A stretch of 64,000 bases of DNA, taken from the NCBI GenBank assembly GCA_012934845.2, contig WNNJ02003005.1, positions 62,001-126,000 of the forward strand, given 5' to 3'. A program made the translations under genes and the position numbers. This document shows, piece after piece, positions 11,090 to 21,329 of this stretch; within the stretch, counting starts at the first letter, position 1, and every line of letters begins with the position of its first letter. The DNA is from Pomphorhynchus laevis. Taxonomy: Eukaryota; Acanthocephala; Palaeacanthocephala; Echinorhynchida; Pomphorhynchidae. A model generated the notes under the pieces. It did not search any database. It was not told where the DNA came from and worked only from the letters and a program-made list of their open reading frames with translations.

Positions 11090-12395
11090 ATTTCAGTTGC
11101 GGCAACATGAAAAAGTGAAACAAATTAATTCTACAAAAGAATTTTTAGAACAGACAAAAGGAATAAATTTTCAAAATATAAATACATACGATTTTAGTAT
11201 GCTTTATACAAATCTAGATTTAGTAGATATTAAAGAAGCGTTAGTAAAATAAGTTAATCTTATATTCGGAAAAATATATACATATATATGTTATAATAAC
11301 TATAACGCCTATCTAACAAAAATTAAACCATCAAGTAAATATATATATGGATAACATTGAATTAATAGAATCCTTAAATATTTTGATAAATCAAAATTAT
11401 TTAAAATTAGAGACATCTATATTTAGACAAGTAAAAGGTGTTCCAATAGGTGGTAATAGTAGCCCAATTATAGCTGACTCGTTTTTAAGCTTTTTAGAAT
11501 ATGAATTTGTTCATAACTGTGTAAAAACTAAATCTAAACAATATAAATATATGAAATATATGTTTCGATACATTGATGATATATGTGTATTTAATTCTAA
11601 TAATTTTTATTCAATTAGTGAGCACATTTATCCAGAAAGCCTTATTCTTAACAAAACCAATATTGATGATAAAGAAAGTGTATATCTAGATATGAACATT
11701 AAATTAACATTAACTAAAACTACTATTAATTTATATCGTAAAGATGACATATTTAAATTTACAAGAAACATATTTTTGCATGAGCATTAATGCATACCAT
11801 ATAATATAAAATATAATACATTAAATAATGAAATTTTAAGAATTGCAACAATATGTAATGATATTGGCTTTCTTCAAAATCATTTAAATAATTTAATAGA
11901 TACATATTTTAAACTAGGTTACTATAAAAATAACATCAGCAGAAAATAGTAAAATATATAAATCAACACTATAATATAAAGAATAAATTTAAACTCTTAA
12001 GTGGCAAATTTTTATGGATGGATAATAAATAATATACTTTGTATTAGAATAAGATACTAGATAGTTATTTCAGAGGAAATACATCATTAGCATGTATTTG
12101 GCCCCGCTGCTATGTTGGGTAGAGTTAGGGGCCGAAACCTGATAGCATAGCAGTTCCTCCTGATGACCTCTAATTCTTATTCTGATACAACGTCTGTTTT
12201 CTATTAGTCAATTCATAAAAATGACTTTTTAAATTTCAATTTTTTATTTTAACTTGATATAAATTATAGAAAATCTAAAAACAATTATTAATTTTAATAT
12301 TTAATTATTAAATTTTGATTTAGCATTATTATGTTTTGTTTTGTTTATAATTATATTAAATACGTAGACTCAGTTAGCTGATTTAATAATAAAAT
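11090..12395 (+). mobile_element. Penelope-like element P1 (partial, broken)
   Basis: It encodes part of a Penelope-type reverse transcriptase: FRQVKGVPIGGNSSPIIADS, then YMFRYIDDICVFNSNNFYSI (YIDD box) and YLDMNIKLTLTKT, a pattern typical of Penelope-like RTs. No GIY-YIG nuclease is visible downstream of the RT. After the coding part comes a conserved 3' region with a hammerhead-like motif (12100-12176) and a terminal string TACGTAGACTCAGTTAGCTG shared with P2 and P5. It is 5'-incomplete and has a few breaks. Confidence 0.8.
12100..12176 (+). ncRNA. Hammerhead-like motif in P1 3' region
   Basis: The motif holds CTGCTATG...TTGGGTA, then GGGGCCGAAACCTGATAG, then CATAGCAG and CTGATGA. CTGCTATG pairs with CATAGCAG, and TTGGGT with ACCTGA, forming helix III next to GAAA, followed by A as the cleavage nucleotide. 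The strand order is cleavage strand, GAAA strand, CUGAUGA strand, the same cyclic order as families A and B. Helix I is shortened here compared with the copy at 62313. Confidence 0.55.
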
Positions 12396-12399
12396 AAGT

Positions 12400-15300
12400 A
12401 AGGGTTTTCTTAAATAATTAAACATAATGTTAACCGACAGAAATAGAGAAGACAGAAAAGCAAAAAACTAGACGAAAACAAATCGACAATGACATTGTTA
12501 GGCTTCCTACATGACTCACGGCCCCAGGTCAAGGGGGATGTGAGCCCTCCACCGTCTAACACGCCGCCTTCCGACTGAACCACCCAGGGTCTTTCACCCC
12601 CAAAGAATCCAATCGATGCGGACTATGCTTGGTGAACAAGAGACAAGGAGCTTAAGAAACCTTAGCATTTGCGCTGGGGGACGTCCTCTAAAAAATACTA
12701 ATTCCGAGAGAGCCCAAGTGCCCCAAAGGCGCACTTGGGTTTTCACAATCAATGACAGATGTTGGGCCCGTTTCAGGGCCCACCTAGTTTTCTTCAGGAT
12801 ACGTTTGAGTCAATCCAGGTCAGCTTTCGCCGACAAGTTCACCGTAACGGTGAACCCCCAGTTAAGTTAATCGACTTGTGAATGTAGGGATTGGTTCAGA
12901 GGTAAATATGGAGGAGAGCGCAGATATTGATAATCTTTTAAGTTTTTGCTTGGTAGCAGGGGAACCATGAAAGACTACAACCGGCGATTTTGCAGAGTTT
13001 AAAATAAGATTGGATATAGGTAACTGGTCTTTTAATCTTAAAAATAAACGGCTGATGTCAGAGACTACGTCTTTACACCTGTGTCCGGTGAACAGGGATG
13101 TGATGTCATCAGTGTACACCACCAAACTTTGTTCGCATTTAAATAGGTTAATAGAGGCAGCAAGATATAAGATTGGAGAAAGAGGGGATCCTTGAGGCAC
13201 TTCCGTAATTGGTTAGAACTGACGACGCGCATCAGGGTCGTCAATTGCTTGGTGTACAGTAGAATCTTCACCCTGTTCACAATTCTCGCAGGCAACCCAA
13301 GGGACCCGAGAGAAGATATCACAAAGGGAATATAGATGCGGTCAAATGCAGCAGAGAAGTCAAGGAAAACAGCCACAACTAGACGATGGCTATTAATCCG
13401 ACAAAACTGCTCCACTTCATCAAATGCTGAATGGACCGAGCGACTTTTAACGAACCCATGAAAACCTGGGGGATTAAATTACGCCTACTTAGATTGTCGC
13501 GGATTTAATGCGCAAGCGCTTTTTCGTAAATCGACACGAGGGCATTTTGAATCGAAATGTGTCACAGATCAATAGGGCATCAGACAGGATTTTTCTTAGC
13601 TATAAAAATACGTTTACTAATGTTGATGCCTGCTACATCGGATGGTGAGGCTAAAAGCATTGTGACGATTACCTATCTTCTCTGATCGGCTGTCAAAAGC
13701 TGACAGACCCGATCAGAAAGCGAAGCGACGGATTCGGGAGTGGACCCCAGGAGTTAAGGACATCCGTAACAGATAGATCCCTACTCCTGAAGTTACCATA
13801 AGGCAAAATTGGTTGAGGTGATTGCGTTGCTTTATATTTATGTAGGGCTAGTTACTCCTCAAAAACTTTGTCAAGGCTTACATCATAACCTTCCAACAAA
13901 CAAACTTCTCTTTCTTGAAAATCTTTCAAAAGGAAGACTGAGAAGGTTAAGGCGAGCATTACTTGTCCTATCCCTGCTCAGCTGGAATCTATATCTAGTG
14001 CTCCAGTATTCATTCGAGAGGGCTTGTCTGGCGAAAACAGAGAGATTAGGGAGGTTAAGCAATTTCGCTAGGACCTTGAGTTTCGTCGGAGTGGGATTGT
14101 ATATACGACCTTTATAGGTAGTCGATAGAATTCCGGAAGCTTGCGAAAAGTGGTTGGTATTAAATTCGGTCAGACTCTCATTACCAATTCTTGGAAAGAG
14201 TTGGATAGCCGCCTGAAAGAAGGCCACTCTGATCGGGTCCAAGTGAAACCTCCTTCGAAGCAACGTATCCTCCTCAATCCTCCAACGAATAAGGTCATGT
14301 GAGGTGGACAGATGTTGACGCGACTGTTCCGTGCAGAGGGGTTCAAATAAAATCCTCAAGTTAAGCAGTAAAATGTCGAGGATAGAATTTGTTGATGTGC
14401 AATGAAAAGTAGGGGGCGTTTTTTAGTGAATAAGATAACCGTTTCTAGCTCTGTGAAGTGCTGCATTAATTCAACGACCTGTCCTGTCGTTGAAATCCCC
14501 AAGTATCATGTCATAACTGCTATCAATTATACAATCCAGGAGGTCACGGTTCTTGTGAATCTCCCCTGACGTATGTAGACATTGGCTAGACTGAGGCGTT
14601 TACCGTTCTTACAGAGTGAAACTACTGAACAAGACATGGCTGGACATGAATAGTTTAATAGGAGGGAGGATTTTAACGAGCACTTAACTAAGGTCAATAG
14701 TCCTTGAGATGAAGAAGAGTGAGGTGGAGTTATGTACGGAATATAGTGGGAACAAATGTGCTTTGGAATAAATCGAGTAATGTCCTGGGGGAGACAGATA
14801 GACCGCGTCTCCTGAAGGACTATAACATCTGCATCTCTACCGGATAAAAGTCTAAGGGAAGAAGCACCTCCCGAATCTCACTGAAGGATATTTAGTGAAA
14901 AAGGCTCACGAGTACTCTGCATTGTGATGGAATAGTTGGAAGTGGGATTGTCTACCTAGCGCTACTAGCGCCGTCCGAGGTGAGTAATTGCCCATGGGCA
15001 GCATCTTAATGTCCCGATAGGCTACTATCTTCCCCTTTAGCATCTTTCCCAACTTTACGGGGTGGGGATGGCATGCGCTGAAGCCACCTCTTCTTTGACT
15101 AAGGAACAGCAATAGGTATAGACTAGACCGGATTTGAAGAGATGACGGAGAGAAGGGTAGCAACGAAATCTTCTATCTTCTTGATTGCCGTCTCGACACG
15201 CTCCTCAACAATACGAAGTATTTAGCCGTCAGCCATTTGCGAGACTGTGTGAGCAAATGTTTCGGTGACCTTCACCGGCGCATTCCTGGTGAACGAGTTA

Positions 15301-15907
15301 CGATAACTCTTAAAGTGAATGCATATTCGTGACCAGGCTGAATGGCTCCCACCGCAGTTGGAACTATTTATCGGCAAAAGGTTGTAAGAACGTATTGAAC
15401 AAATTTTGCCTTTCAATAGACTTTAATATCTTTATAATAACATGATTTTTTAACTTTGGGTTGCAATTTTTTAACTGGTTGCAATGCGGGAAAGTATGTT
15501 CATCCGTGTTTATAACCAAAATGCGTAGGTTGTACCCTACAAAGGGATTAAAAACCGTCTTTGAAAGAATATCCGCCTGTTCTGTTGGCGCGGAACAAAA
15601 ACCTATAGGAAGAGGGAAGCCGCTCTTCCCCATGACTCTTCGAAGATTCGATACTTTAAACATAGATTAAAGATCTTCTGTCTTTTACTTCTAAGTGACT
15701 GGGAAGATTTGAAATTTTAATTGAAGCTAGTATCGGTCTAACCTGGATTATGGCCATATCCTTAAGTGTAGAATCAAAGAAGTTCACATAGCTTTTTAGT
15801 ATATTTGGCGTTGCAAAAGTAATTTTAATTTCGGTCTCTAACAATTTAATCGAATTGAACAAAATTCTGTTTGTGTATTTATCGGCAAAAGGTTGTAAGA
15901 ACGTATT
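12400..15907 (-). mobile_element. LINE E2: gag/EN/RT element interrupted by D2
   Basis: Pieces in order on the - strand are: ORF1 (15862-15656, 15663-15475, 15416-15222 with CGGSHSAWSRIC, 15163-14906), endonuclease (about 14880-14400), EN-RT linker (14359-13883), and RT (13415-13065 with FSAAFDRIYIPF; 13200-12862 with VVYTDDITSLF in place of YADD). Frameshifts are numerous. The N-terminal part of ORF1 continues on the far side of D2 at 20692-20945. The 3' end abuts P1 near 12400. Confidence 0.8.
15367..15470 (-). repeat. Internal duplication of E2 ORF1 N-terminal sequence
   Basis: About 104 bp encoding PKLKNHVIIKILKSIERQNL and NTFLQPFADK sits where the first zinc knuckles of ORF1 should be, just before CGGSHSAWSRIC. 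The same sequence occurs at its normal place, where D2 splits it (15878-15907 and 20695-20765). This copy is unsplit and so records the target as it was before D2 inserted. Confidence 0.75.
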
Positions 15908-15929
15908 AATAATAATACAATAATTTATT

Positions 15930-15970
15930 TAACGTGGCAAATGCGTGCAAAATGCACGCTTACATGACCA
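15930..15970 (-). other. D-family 3' terminal hairpin
   Basis: On the - strand GCGTGCA, loop TTT, TGCACGC is followed by ATTTGCCACGTTAAATAA. The same hairpin in D3 has C-G in place of A-T at the seventh pair, and D1 has a six-pair form. A conserved 3' stem-loop is known to be the RT recognition site in L2-type LINEs, which makes that role likely here. Confidence 0.7.
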
Positions 15971-16009
15971 CTAACAAAGAAAAGAACATTAAAGGTCACA
16001 GGTAATTAG

Positions 16010-18909
16010 TTAATTGTTGAAATAAAATTTGATTTGGCGTTTGAAGTACGGCATAGATGTTGATTGGCGGATATGAATAGGCAGTTGATTCCACAAGAGA
16101 GGAGCAGCCACAACGAAGGAGCGGAAGCCAAAAGAGGTAGAGTAGATTGGGACATGTAAAAGAAGGGAATTACGGGAACGCAGAGCACAATACACAGTAC
16201 GAGAATTGTCGAGAAAAGGAAGGTTGAGAAATGAAGGGGTATGAGAAGTTATAAGGCGAAAAGCAATGATAAGAAGACGAATTTGAACACGACAATAAAT
16301 GGTAGGCCAATCAAGAGAAACAAGATAGTAGGATGTATGACTAAAATGACGAAGACGGAGGAGAACTCGAACGGCAGCGTTAATGATTCGTTGTAAAGGA
16401 AGAAGAGTGGATTTAGGTGAGTTGGAAAATAGACAAAGACAGTAATCAAGTCTTGAGAAAAGAAGAGAAGATATGAGAGTCATACAAGAAGGGAAATCGA
16501 TCAATCTACGAACTTGACGGAGATTGCGGAGTATCAAGGTAGATGAGCGTACTTTATCACTAACGAAAGGTTTAAGTGAAAGTCGGTTGTCGAAATGAAA
16601 GCCTAGGAAAACGAGATTATCAACGATAGGAAGAATTGTAGAATTTAGTGATACGGAAGGAGGTTCTACGCCGAAGCTTCGAGGTAGGATCCACATAATT
16701 TTAGATTTATCAGGATTCAGAGAAAGGCGAAGGGAAGAAAGATGGTTGGAAATTGAGACAAGACAGCTGGAAACAGAAACACTAAGATCATGAATACGAT
16801 AAGCAGGTGCGTGAGCATATATGAGAATGTCATCAGCATATTGCATAACATTGAAGTTAAATTTATGAGAAATCGAAGACAAGTCACCGAGAAGAAGAGA
16901 GAAAAGCATATGGCCTAATACTGAGCCTTGTGGAACACCGGTCGGGATGGATGAAGGATGGGAGAGAGAAGAGTTAGAATATACGCGAAATGTACGGTTT
17001 GACAGATATGAAGAAAACCATGATACAGTGGGTAAAGAGAAGCCATAATCATGACGAAGGCGATGTAGAAGAATCGAGTGATCGACGATGTCAAAAGCAG
17101 ACGATAGATCAAGAGAAACTATGACACTACATAATTTATGATCGCGCGAGATGAGTAAGTCATTATAAACTTTAAGACAGGCAATTTCAGTAGAGTGATT
17201 AGAGCGAAAAGCGGCTTGGAAGGGAGGAAACAAGTTAGAGGAAAAGAGATATGTATTAACTTGCTTGAGAACGAGACGCTCAAGGAGTTTAGAGAGGGTT
17301 GGGAGAAGTGAGATAGGACGTTACGAAGATGGTAGTGAGGAGTCGAGAGATTGCTTTTTGATGATAGGACGAACAGTGGCGCATTTCCAGATGGAAGGAA
17401 ATGTACGGCTACGGATGGACGAGTTGAACAATGTGGTTAGGAAGGGTAAGATAGAGGAGCAGATATTTTTAAGCAAGTGAGTGGGAATTGGGTCAGAAGG
17501 AGATGTTTTATTAGGTAATGACAGCAGAACCGAAGAAACTTCATCAGACGAAACGGGAAGAAGGTGAAATAGCTCTAGGAGGAAAGTATTTAAAGAGAAG
17601 AGTGGGTACAAGGGGGCTATTGGTAGTAGGGAAAGTAAATTAGATGGCTTAGTTTGTATATAAGAAGAAAATTCATCAGTATTTATATTACAAGGGTACA
17701 TGATCGTGAAAGAATTGAGTTTAAGATTTTCCAATGAGATTTAGAGTTGGAAGATGACTCGAGTTGATTTCGCCAAAAGATAGTACGTTTAGTACGTATA
17801 AGAAGAAGATGTGAACGGCGTAGAGAAAAGTAGGAATCACGGAGATTTGGAGGGAGTGAGTTGGGAGAACGTTTAAGAAAGCGATTATACACACGAAAAG
17901 AGTGACGGAGTCGACGCTTAGAAAGACTACAGTCAGAATCGAACCAGGGAGCATGGCGCAAGCGCTGAGAGCGTCGGAGTCGACTAGGCAGAAGTTTATT
18001 GATAATAGACATAAGTTCAGAATCAAACAGAATGCAGAGATCATCGGGAGAGAGATAGTTAAGAGGAAGTGAAAAGAGTGAAGAATTGAGTAAGGCTGTG
18101 CAGAGAATAGGGATATCGAGAAGCTTCCAGGGTCGACTTGGTGTGGATATTGGTGGAGGCGGAGACGGAGGATGGGGACGAGTAAGAGTAAGAGTGACAA
18201 GGAAATGATCGGACAAACCGGGATCAGTAATTGACAAGGAAGTATAGTCATTGAAGCAGATAGGGACAGCAATGATGTCGAGAGCACCGCCGAGAATATG
18301 AGTTGGGCTTGTTGAAAGTAATTTATAGTTAAAATCAGAAAAAAGATTAGTTAAAGTGATAGAGTCAGAGTCAGCCGAGCGATCAAGACGAATGTTAAAG
18401 TCACTGAGAACAAAAGAAGGAGTATAAGACAAGGAACAGTGAGACATAAGATCTACAAGGTCGTTAAAGAAGATACGTGAGGGGGCAACTGAACCTGGAC
18501 GGTATACAATCACAAGTTCCTGAGGGAAAGGAGTTGATAATTTGCATATGAGTAATTCGATCGAGGTGTAACGGATGTTGACGTTAATTTTACGTAAAGA
18601 CATTGGGTGACGAGCAATGGCAACTATACCGCCATGGTTAAAAGCAGTAGATGTAGGAGAGGCAATTGGACGAGCTGATTCAACTAAAGAACAACCAGAG
18701 CGACATAGACGACGAATAGCAAGATCGTCGGAGTCACAATGCCAGGATTCGGTAATGCAGAGAATATCGATAGATAATTGATCGAATATACCAAGGAGCA
18801 TATCAGCTTTATGAAGAATGGAGCGAGTGTTGAATAGACTAAGACGAAAAGTATGCTTAGGAGCGAAATCGACTAGCGTAGAGGACAAGGGGGAGAGATG
18901 GGACGCCAT
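16010..18909 (-). pseudogene. D2 ORF2: AP endonuclease plus reverse transcriptase, two breaks
   Basis: The endonuclease domain (18909-17683, 408 codons) has NTRSILHKADML, a TESW motif, the Asp/Asn motif LSDFNIRLD and DPGLSDHFLV near its end, fitting an APE-type LINE endonuclease. A frameshift near 17700 moves the frame, and a stop near 17321 interrupts the start of the RT. The RT (17233-16010, 407 codons) has FRSNHSTEIACLKV, SLDLSSAFDIVDHSILL, TGVPQGSVLG and NVMQYADDILIYAH (YADD catalytic box). The pattern fits the CR1/L2 group. With two lesions it is probably inactive in cis. Confidence 0.85.
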
Positions 18910-20249
18910 CGAATTTTTGGCCTTGTGTGTACAACGTGAAAATTTCCATTGATTTGACGTATAGATAAGGATGACTCGCCGTTTGTTTCACGTCGATGTT
19001 TCTCAATGCGAGCTAAATTGAGCTGGGCAATATCAGAAGGGGAGCGGTCAGGAAAGATACGACTAGTAGACGAAGTGGTAAGAAGTTTAAAACGTTGGGA
19101 AAGTACCAAGGATGCATGTGAACTATGTCGGAAAACAATTTTTAGGAGTGGAGGACTGAGATGATTGGATTTAGTGGATTTGTTTAAACGGATCAAAGAT
19201 ACAGGAGCGATATTATTGAAGAGGGATGGATTATTATCAGGAAGAATGGTTGCTAGGATAGACCTGAAAGCAGATACATCATCATCGAGGCGACATTGAG
19301 GAGAAGCAGATTCGGAAACCTTTAAATTAGATATGATAATGCATCGATCGCGCGAAGGAAAACGATTACGTAGTGGTGGACGGAAAGACCTGGTAGCAGT
19401 AGAGGCAGAAGAGCAGATAAACGTGGGAATGACAGGGGTGCTAAGTGAAGATTTAAGATAGTTTGGAGCATGTGTGACAGGAGTGGAGTGTTGAATCGGT
19501 TGATCGGAGATGTTACTGGAGATGATTTTGACGGAAGGATGTAAATTATTGATAGGTGATACGGTTGGAGCATGTGTGACAGAAGTGGATTGTTGAATAG
19601 GTTGAACGGAGATGTTACTGGAGATAATTTTGACAGAAGGATGTAAATTATTGAGAAGTGATACGGTAGAGGTAGAGTAAGGAGTACGTGAAGAGAAGAA
19701 AGAAGTATGAGATGTATTTAGATGTGGGGATGAATAGGAAAAATGAGGTACGAGATGAAGGCCTTTACTGTTTGCATTGTTAGGAAGATGAAGATTATGG
19801 GAAGTTTTATCCGTAGTTAAAGGAGGAGTGTGTGTGAGAGAAGTTTCAAGAACGGGTTTCATAGATGACGAAGGAGTTAGTAAGCAAACGGATGACGACG
19901 ATAGATTGGAAGATATGTTGTCGTTTGTTGATGTTCCATGTATAACAGCGGTCTGAGTCGACTGAGAGATATCAAGTTTATTTATTAAGCATAAATCTGT
20001 TTTGTTAGCGTTCAGAACGTCTCCACCGTTTGAGTGGTCATTCTTCATTAGCTTACCTACGAGGGCAGCACAACAGAAGCCGCAGAGGAAATTCCGATTT
20101 AAAACTTTGTCCTCGTCAGTGAAAGGAATGGCAACGTGAGTCCAAACATTGCAGTTCTTGTTGTCGCATCCAATTTGCTTTTCGATGTAAGCTTCCTTGA
20201 CGGACTTGAGTTGCTGGCCGACATTTTTAGTTAGCTTTCTCTTTGCCAT
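18873..20249 (-). CDS. D2 ORF1 protein, PHD-like zinc finger plus RRM-like region
   Basis: The uninterrupted frame of 458 codons starts MAKRKLTKNVGQQLKSVKEA. Residues about 28-62 hold CDNKNC, then VWTHV and FLCGFC, a Cys/His pattern like the PHD fingers known in ORF1 of CR1-type LINEs. The middle is Ser/Thr-rich and contains two tandem 33-residue repeats (NNLHPSVKIISSNIS core; DNA 19467-19665). The last 180 residues, from RPPLRNRFPSRDRCIIISNL to HVVHTRPKIRWRPIS, resemble the nucleic-acid-binding half of LINE ORF1 proteins. The stop overlaps the start of ORF2 by 37 bp. ORF1 proteins bind element RNA and form the RNP. The start is the first ATG and is preceded by a long leader. The family call is from memory of CR1 ORF1. 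Confidence 0.8.
   Translation of the reverse strand: MAKRKLTKNVGQQLKSVKEAYIEKQIGCDNKNCNVWTHVAIPFTDEDKVLNRNFLCGFCCAALVGKLMKNDHSNGGDVLNANKTDLCLINKLDISQSTQTAVIHGTSTNDNISSNLSSSSVCLLTPSSSMKPVLETSLTHTPPLTTDKTSHNLHLPNNANSKGLHLVPHFSYSSPHLNTSHTSFFSSRTPYSTSTVSLLNNLHPSVKIISSNISVQPIQQSTSVTHAPTVSPINNLHPSVKIISSNISDQPIQHSTPVTHAPNYLKSSLSTPVIPTFICSSASTATRSFRPPLRNRFPSRDRCIIISNLKVSESASPQCRLDDDVSAFRSILATILPDNNPSLFNNIAPVSLIRLNKSTKSNHLSPPLLKIVFRHSSHASLVLSQRFKLLTTSSTSRIFPDRSPSDIAQLNLARIEKHRRETNGESSLSIRQINGNFHVVHTRPKIRWRPISPPCPLR
19467..19665 (-). repeat. 99-bp tandem duplication inside D2 ORF1
   Basis: Two in-frame copies of about 99 bp encode NNLHPSVKIISSNIS followed by QPIQ and VTHAP. D1 shows only one such unit (NNLHLSIKITFINL), so this expansion occurred within the D2 lineage. 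Confidence 0.75.
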
Positions 20250-20469
20250 AATAAAATGTTAATTAGTTAGTTATAATCAAGAATGTTTAAACTCCGTTAG
20301 TCTGCAAGTCGTTAGTTGTAAGTAGCGAGCGGATGTCGTCGATGGTTGTCGATGGTTGTCGATAATTGTCAAGCGGATGGTTGTCGTTAGTTGTCGTCGA
20401 AGGTTGTCGTCGAAGATTGTAGTTTGATTGTTTTACAATCCTGGTGGACAAGATTTTCCGCGAGCGAAG

Positions 20470-20691
20470 CGAGCGGAACTGAAATCTGGAACTGAAATCT
20501 GGAACTGAAATCTGGAACTGAAATCTGGAACTGAAATCTGGAACTGAAATCTGGAACTGAAATCTGGAACTGAAATCTGGAACTGAAATCTGGAACTGAA
20601 ATCTGGAACTGAAATCTGGAACTGAAATCTGGAACTGAAACCTGGAACTGAAATCTGGAACCGAAATCTGGAACTGAAATCTGGAACTGAA
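20470..20691 (-). repeat. 13-bp minisatellite forming the D2 leader
   Basis: About 17 units of GGAACTGAAATCT run to the exact 5' end of D2. The unit is nearly perfect, with only two or three single-base changes. D1 has a two- to three-unit, diverged form at the same place. Such head repeats can carry the internal promoter of a LINE; here that role is inference. Confidence 0.9.
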
Positions 20692-20945
20692 TATTAAACA
20701 GATTATGCCTTTCAATAGACTTTAATATCTTTATAATAACATGATTTTTTAACTTTGGGATGGTAGGGAGTACTTCCACACACTCCGCAACAATTGAAAC
20801 GTTACTGACCTTTTTATCCATCGATTTCGTACTGATTTTACATTTTTTGGGCCACTTTTGAAGGGAATTTGATCTGTATCCATTGATAAACTGCAATCCT
20901 TTGAAGCTCCGAAAGTACTTTTGGAAAAATGCATTCACAAAATTA
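20692..20945 (-). mobile_element. E2 ORF1 N-terminal part, right of D2
   Basis: The - strand frame starts MNAFFQKYFRSFKGLQFING and runs to PKLKNHVIIKILKSIERHNL, where D2 breaks it. It parallels PKLSNLCIINALKPIERHKL in E1. It belongs with 12400-15907. Confidence 0.7.
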
Positions 20946-21104
20946 ATTCATAATAAAATAAGCTACAAACTTTTCATAAAATATACAAATACAATAAAAG
21001 TCAAGAGTAACATAGAAATATTGTAATTGTATTCAACTCGTTTAACAAAATAAAGAAAAATTCCAATTTATAAATGCAATATAAGTAAAAACTGTACACG
21101 ATAA
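20946..21104. other. AT-rich spacer between E2 and E1
   Basis: About 160 bp of AT-rich DNA with no recognised gene or repeat. Confidence 0.4.
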
Positions 21105-21329
21105 AATAATAAATAAATAAATAAATAAAGATTTTATTAAAAATAAACATGCAGGATAATATCATTAACAGAAGACAGTTACTATCAAGCCTTTATCTAA
21201 TCTTCTTCAAGATGAATTGACAATCTTCAAAGTTGCATGTCAGCCTTCTTTAAAACATTATGGCCTCAAATCCATGGGGATCTGAGCCCCCCCCCCAAAC
21301 CGATCCAACACGCCGCCTTCCGACTGAAC

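Larger units (their letters stand above)
15908..20691 (-). mobile_element. LINE D2: near-complete CR1/L2-like retrotransposon
   Basis: About 4.8 kb on the - strand. From its 5' end it has a 13-bp tandem-repeat leader (20470-20691), an intact ORF1 (20249-18873), ORF2 (18909-16010) with one frameshift and one stop, and a 3' UTR with a hairpin ending in ACGTTAAATAAATTATTG and an A/T tail. It splits ORF1 of E2; TATT flanks it on both sides (15904-15907 and 20692-20695) and looks like a 4-bp target duplication. Complete structure and few breaks imply a young insertion. Confidence 0.9.

Noticed and set aside
20287-20938. Long repetitive ORFs (ISVPDFSSRFQFQ repeats)
   Set aside because: They result from the 13-bp minisatellite, which is open in every frame, joined to E2 sequence.
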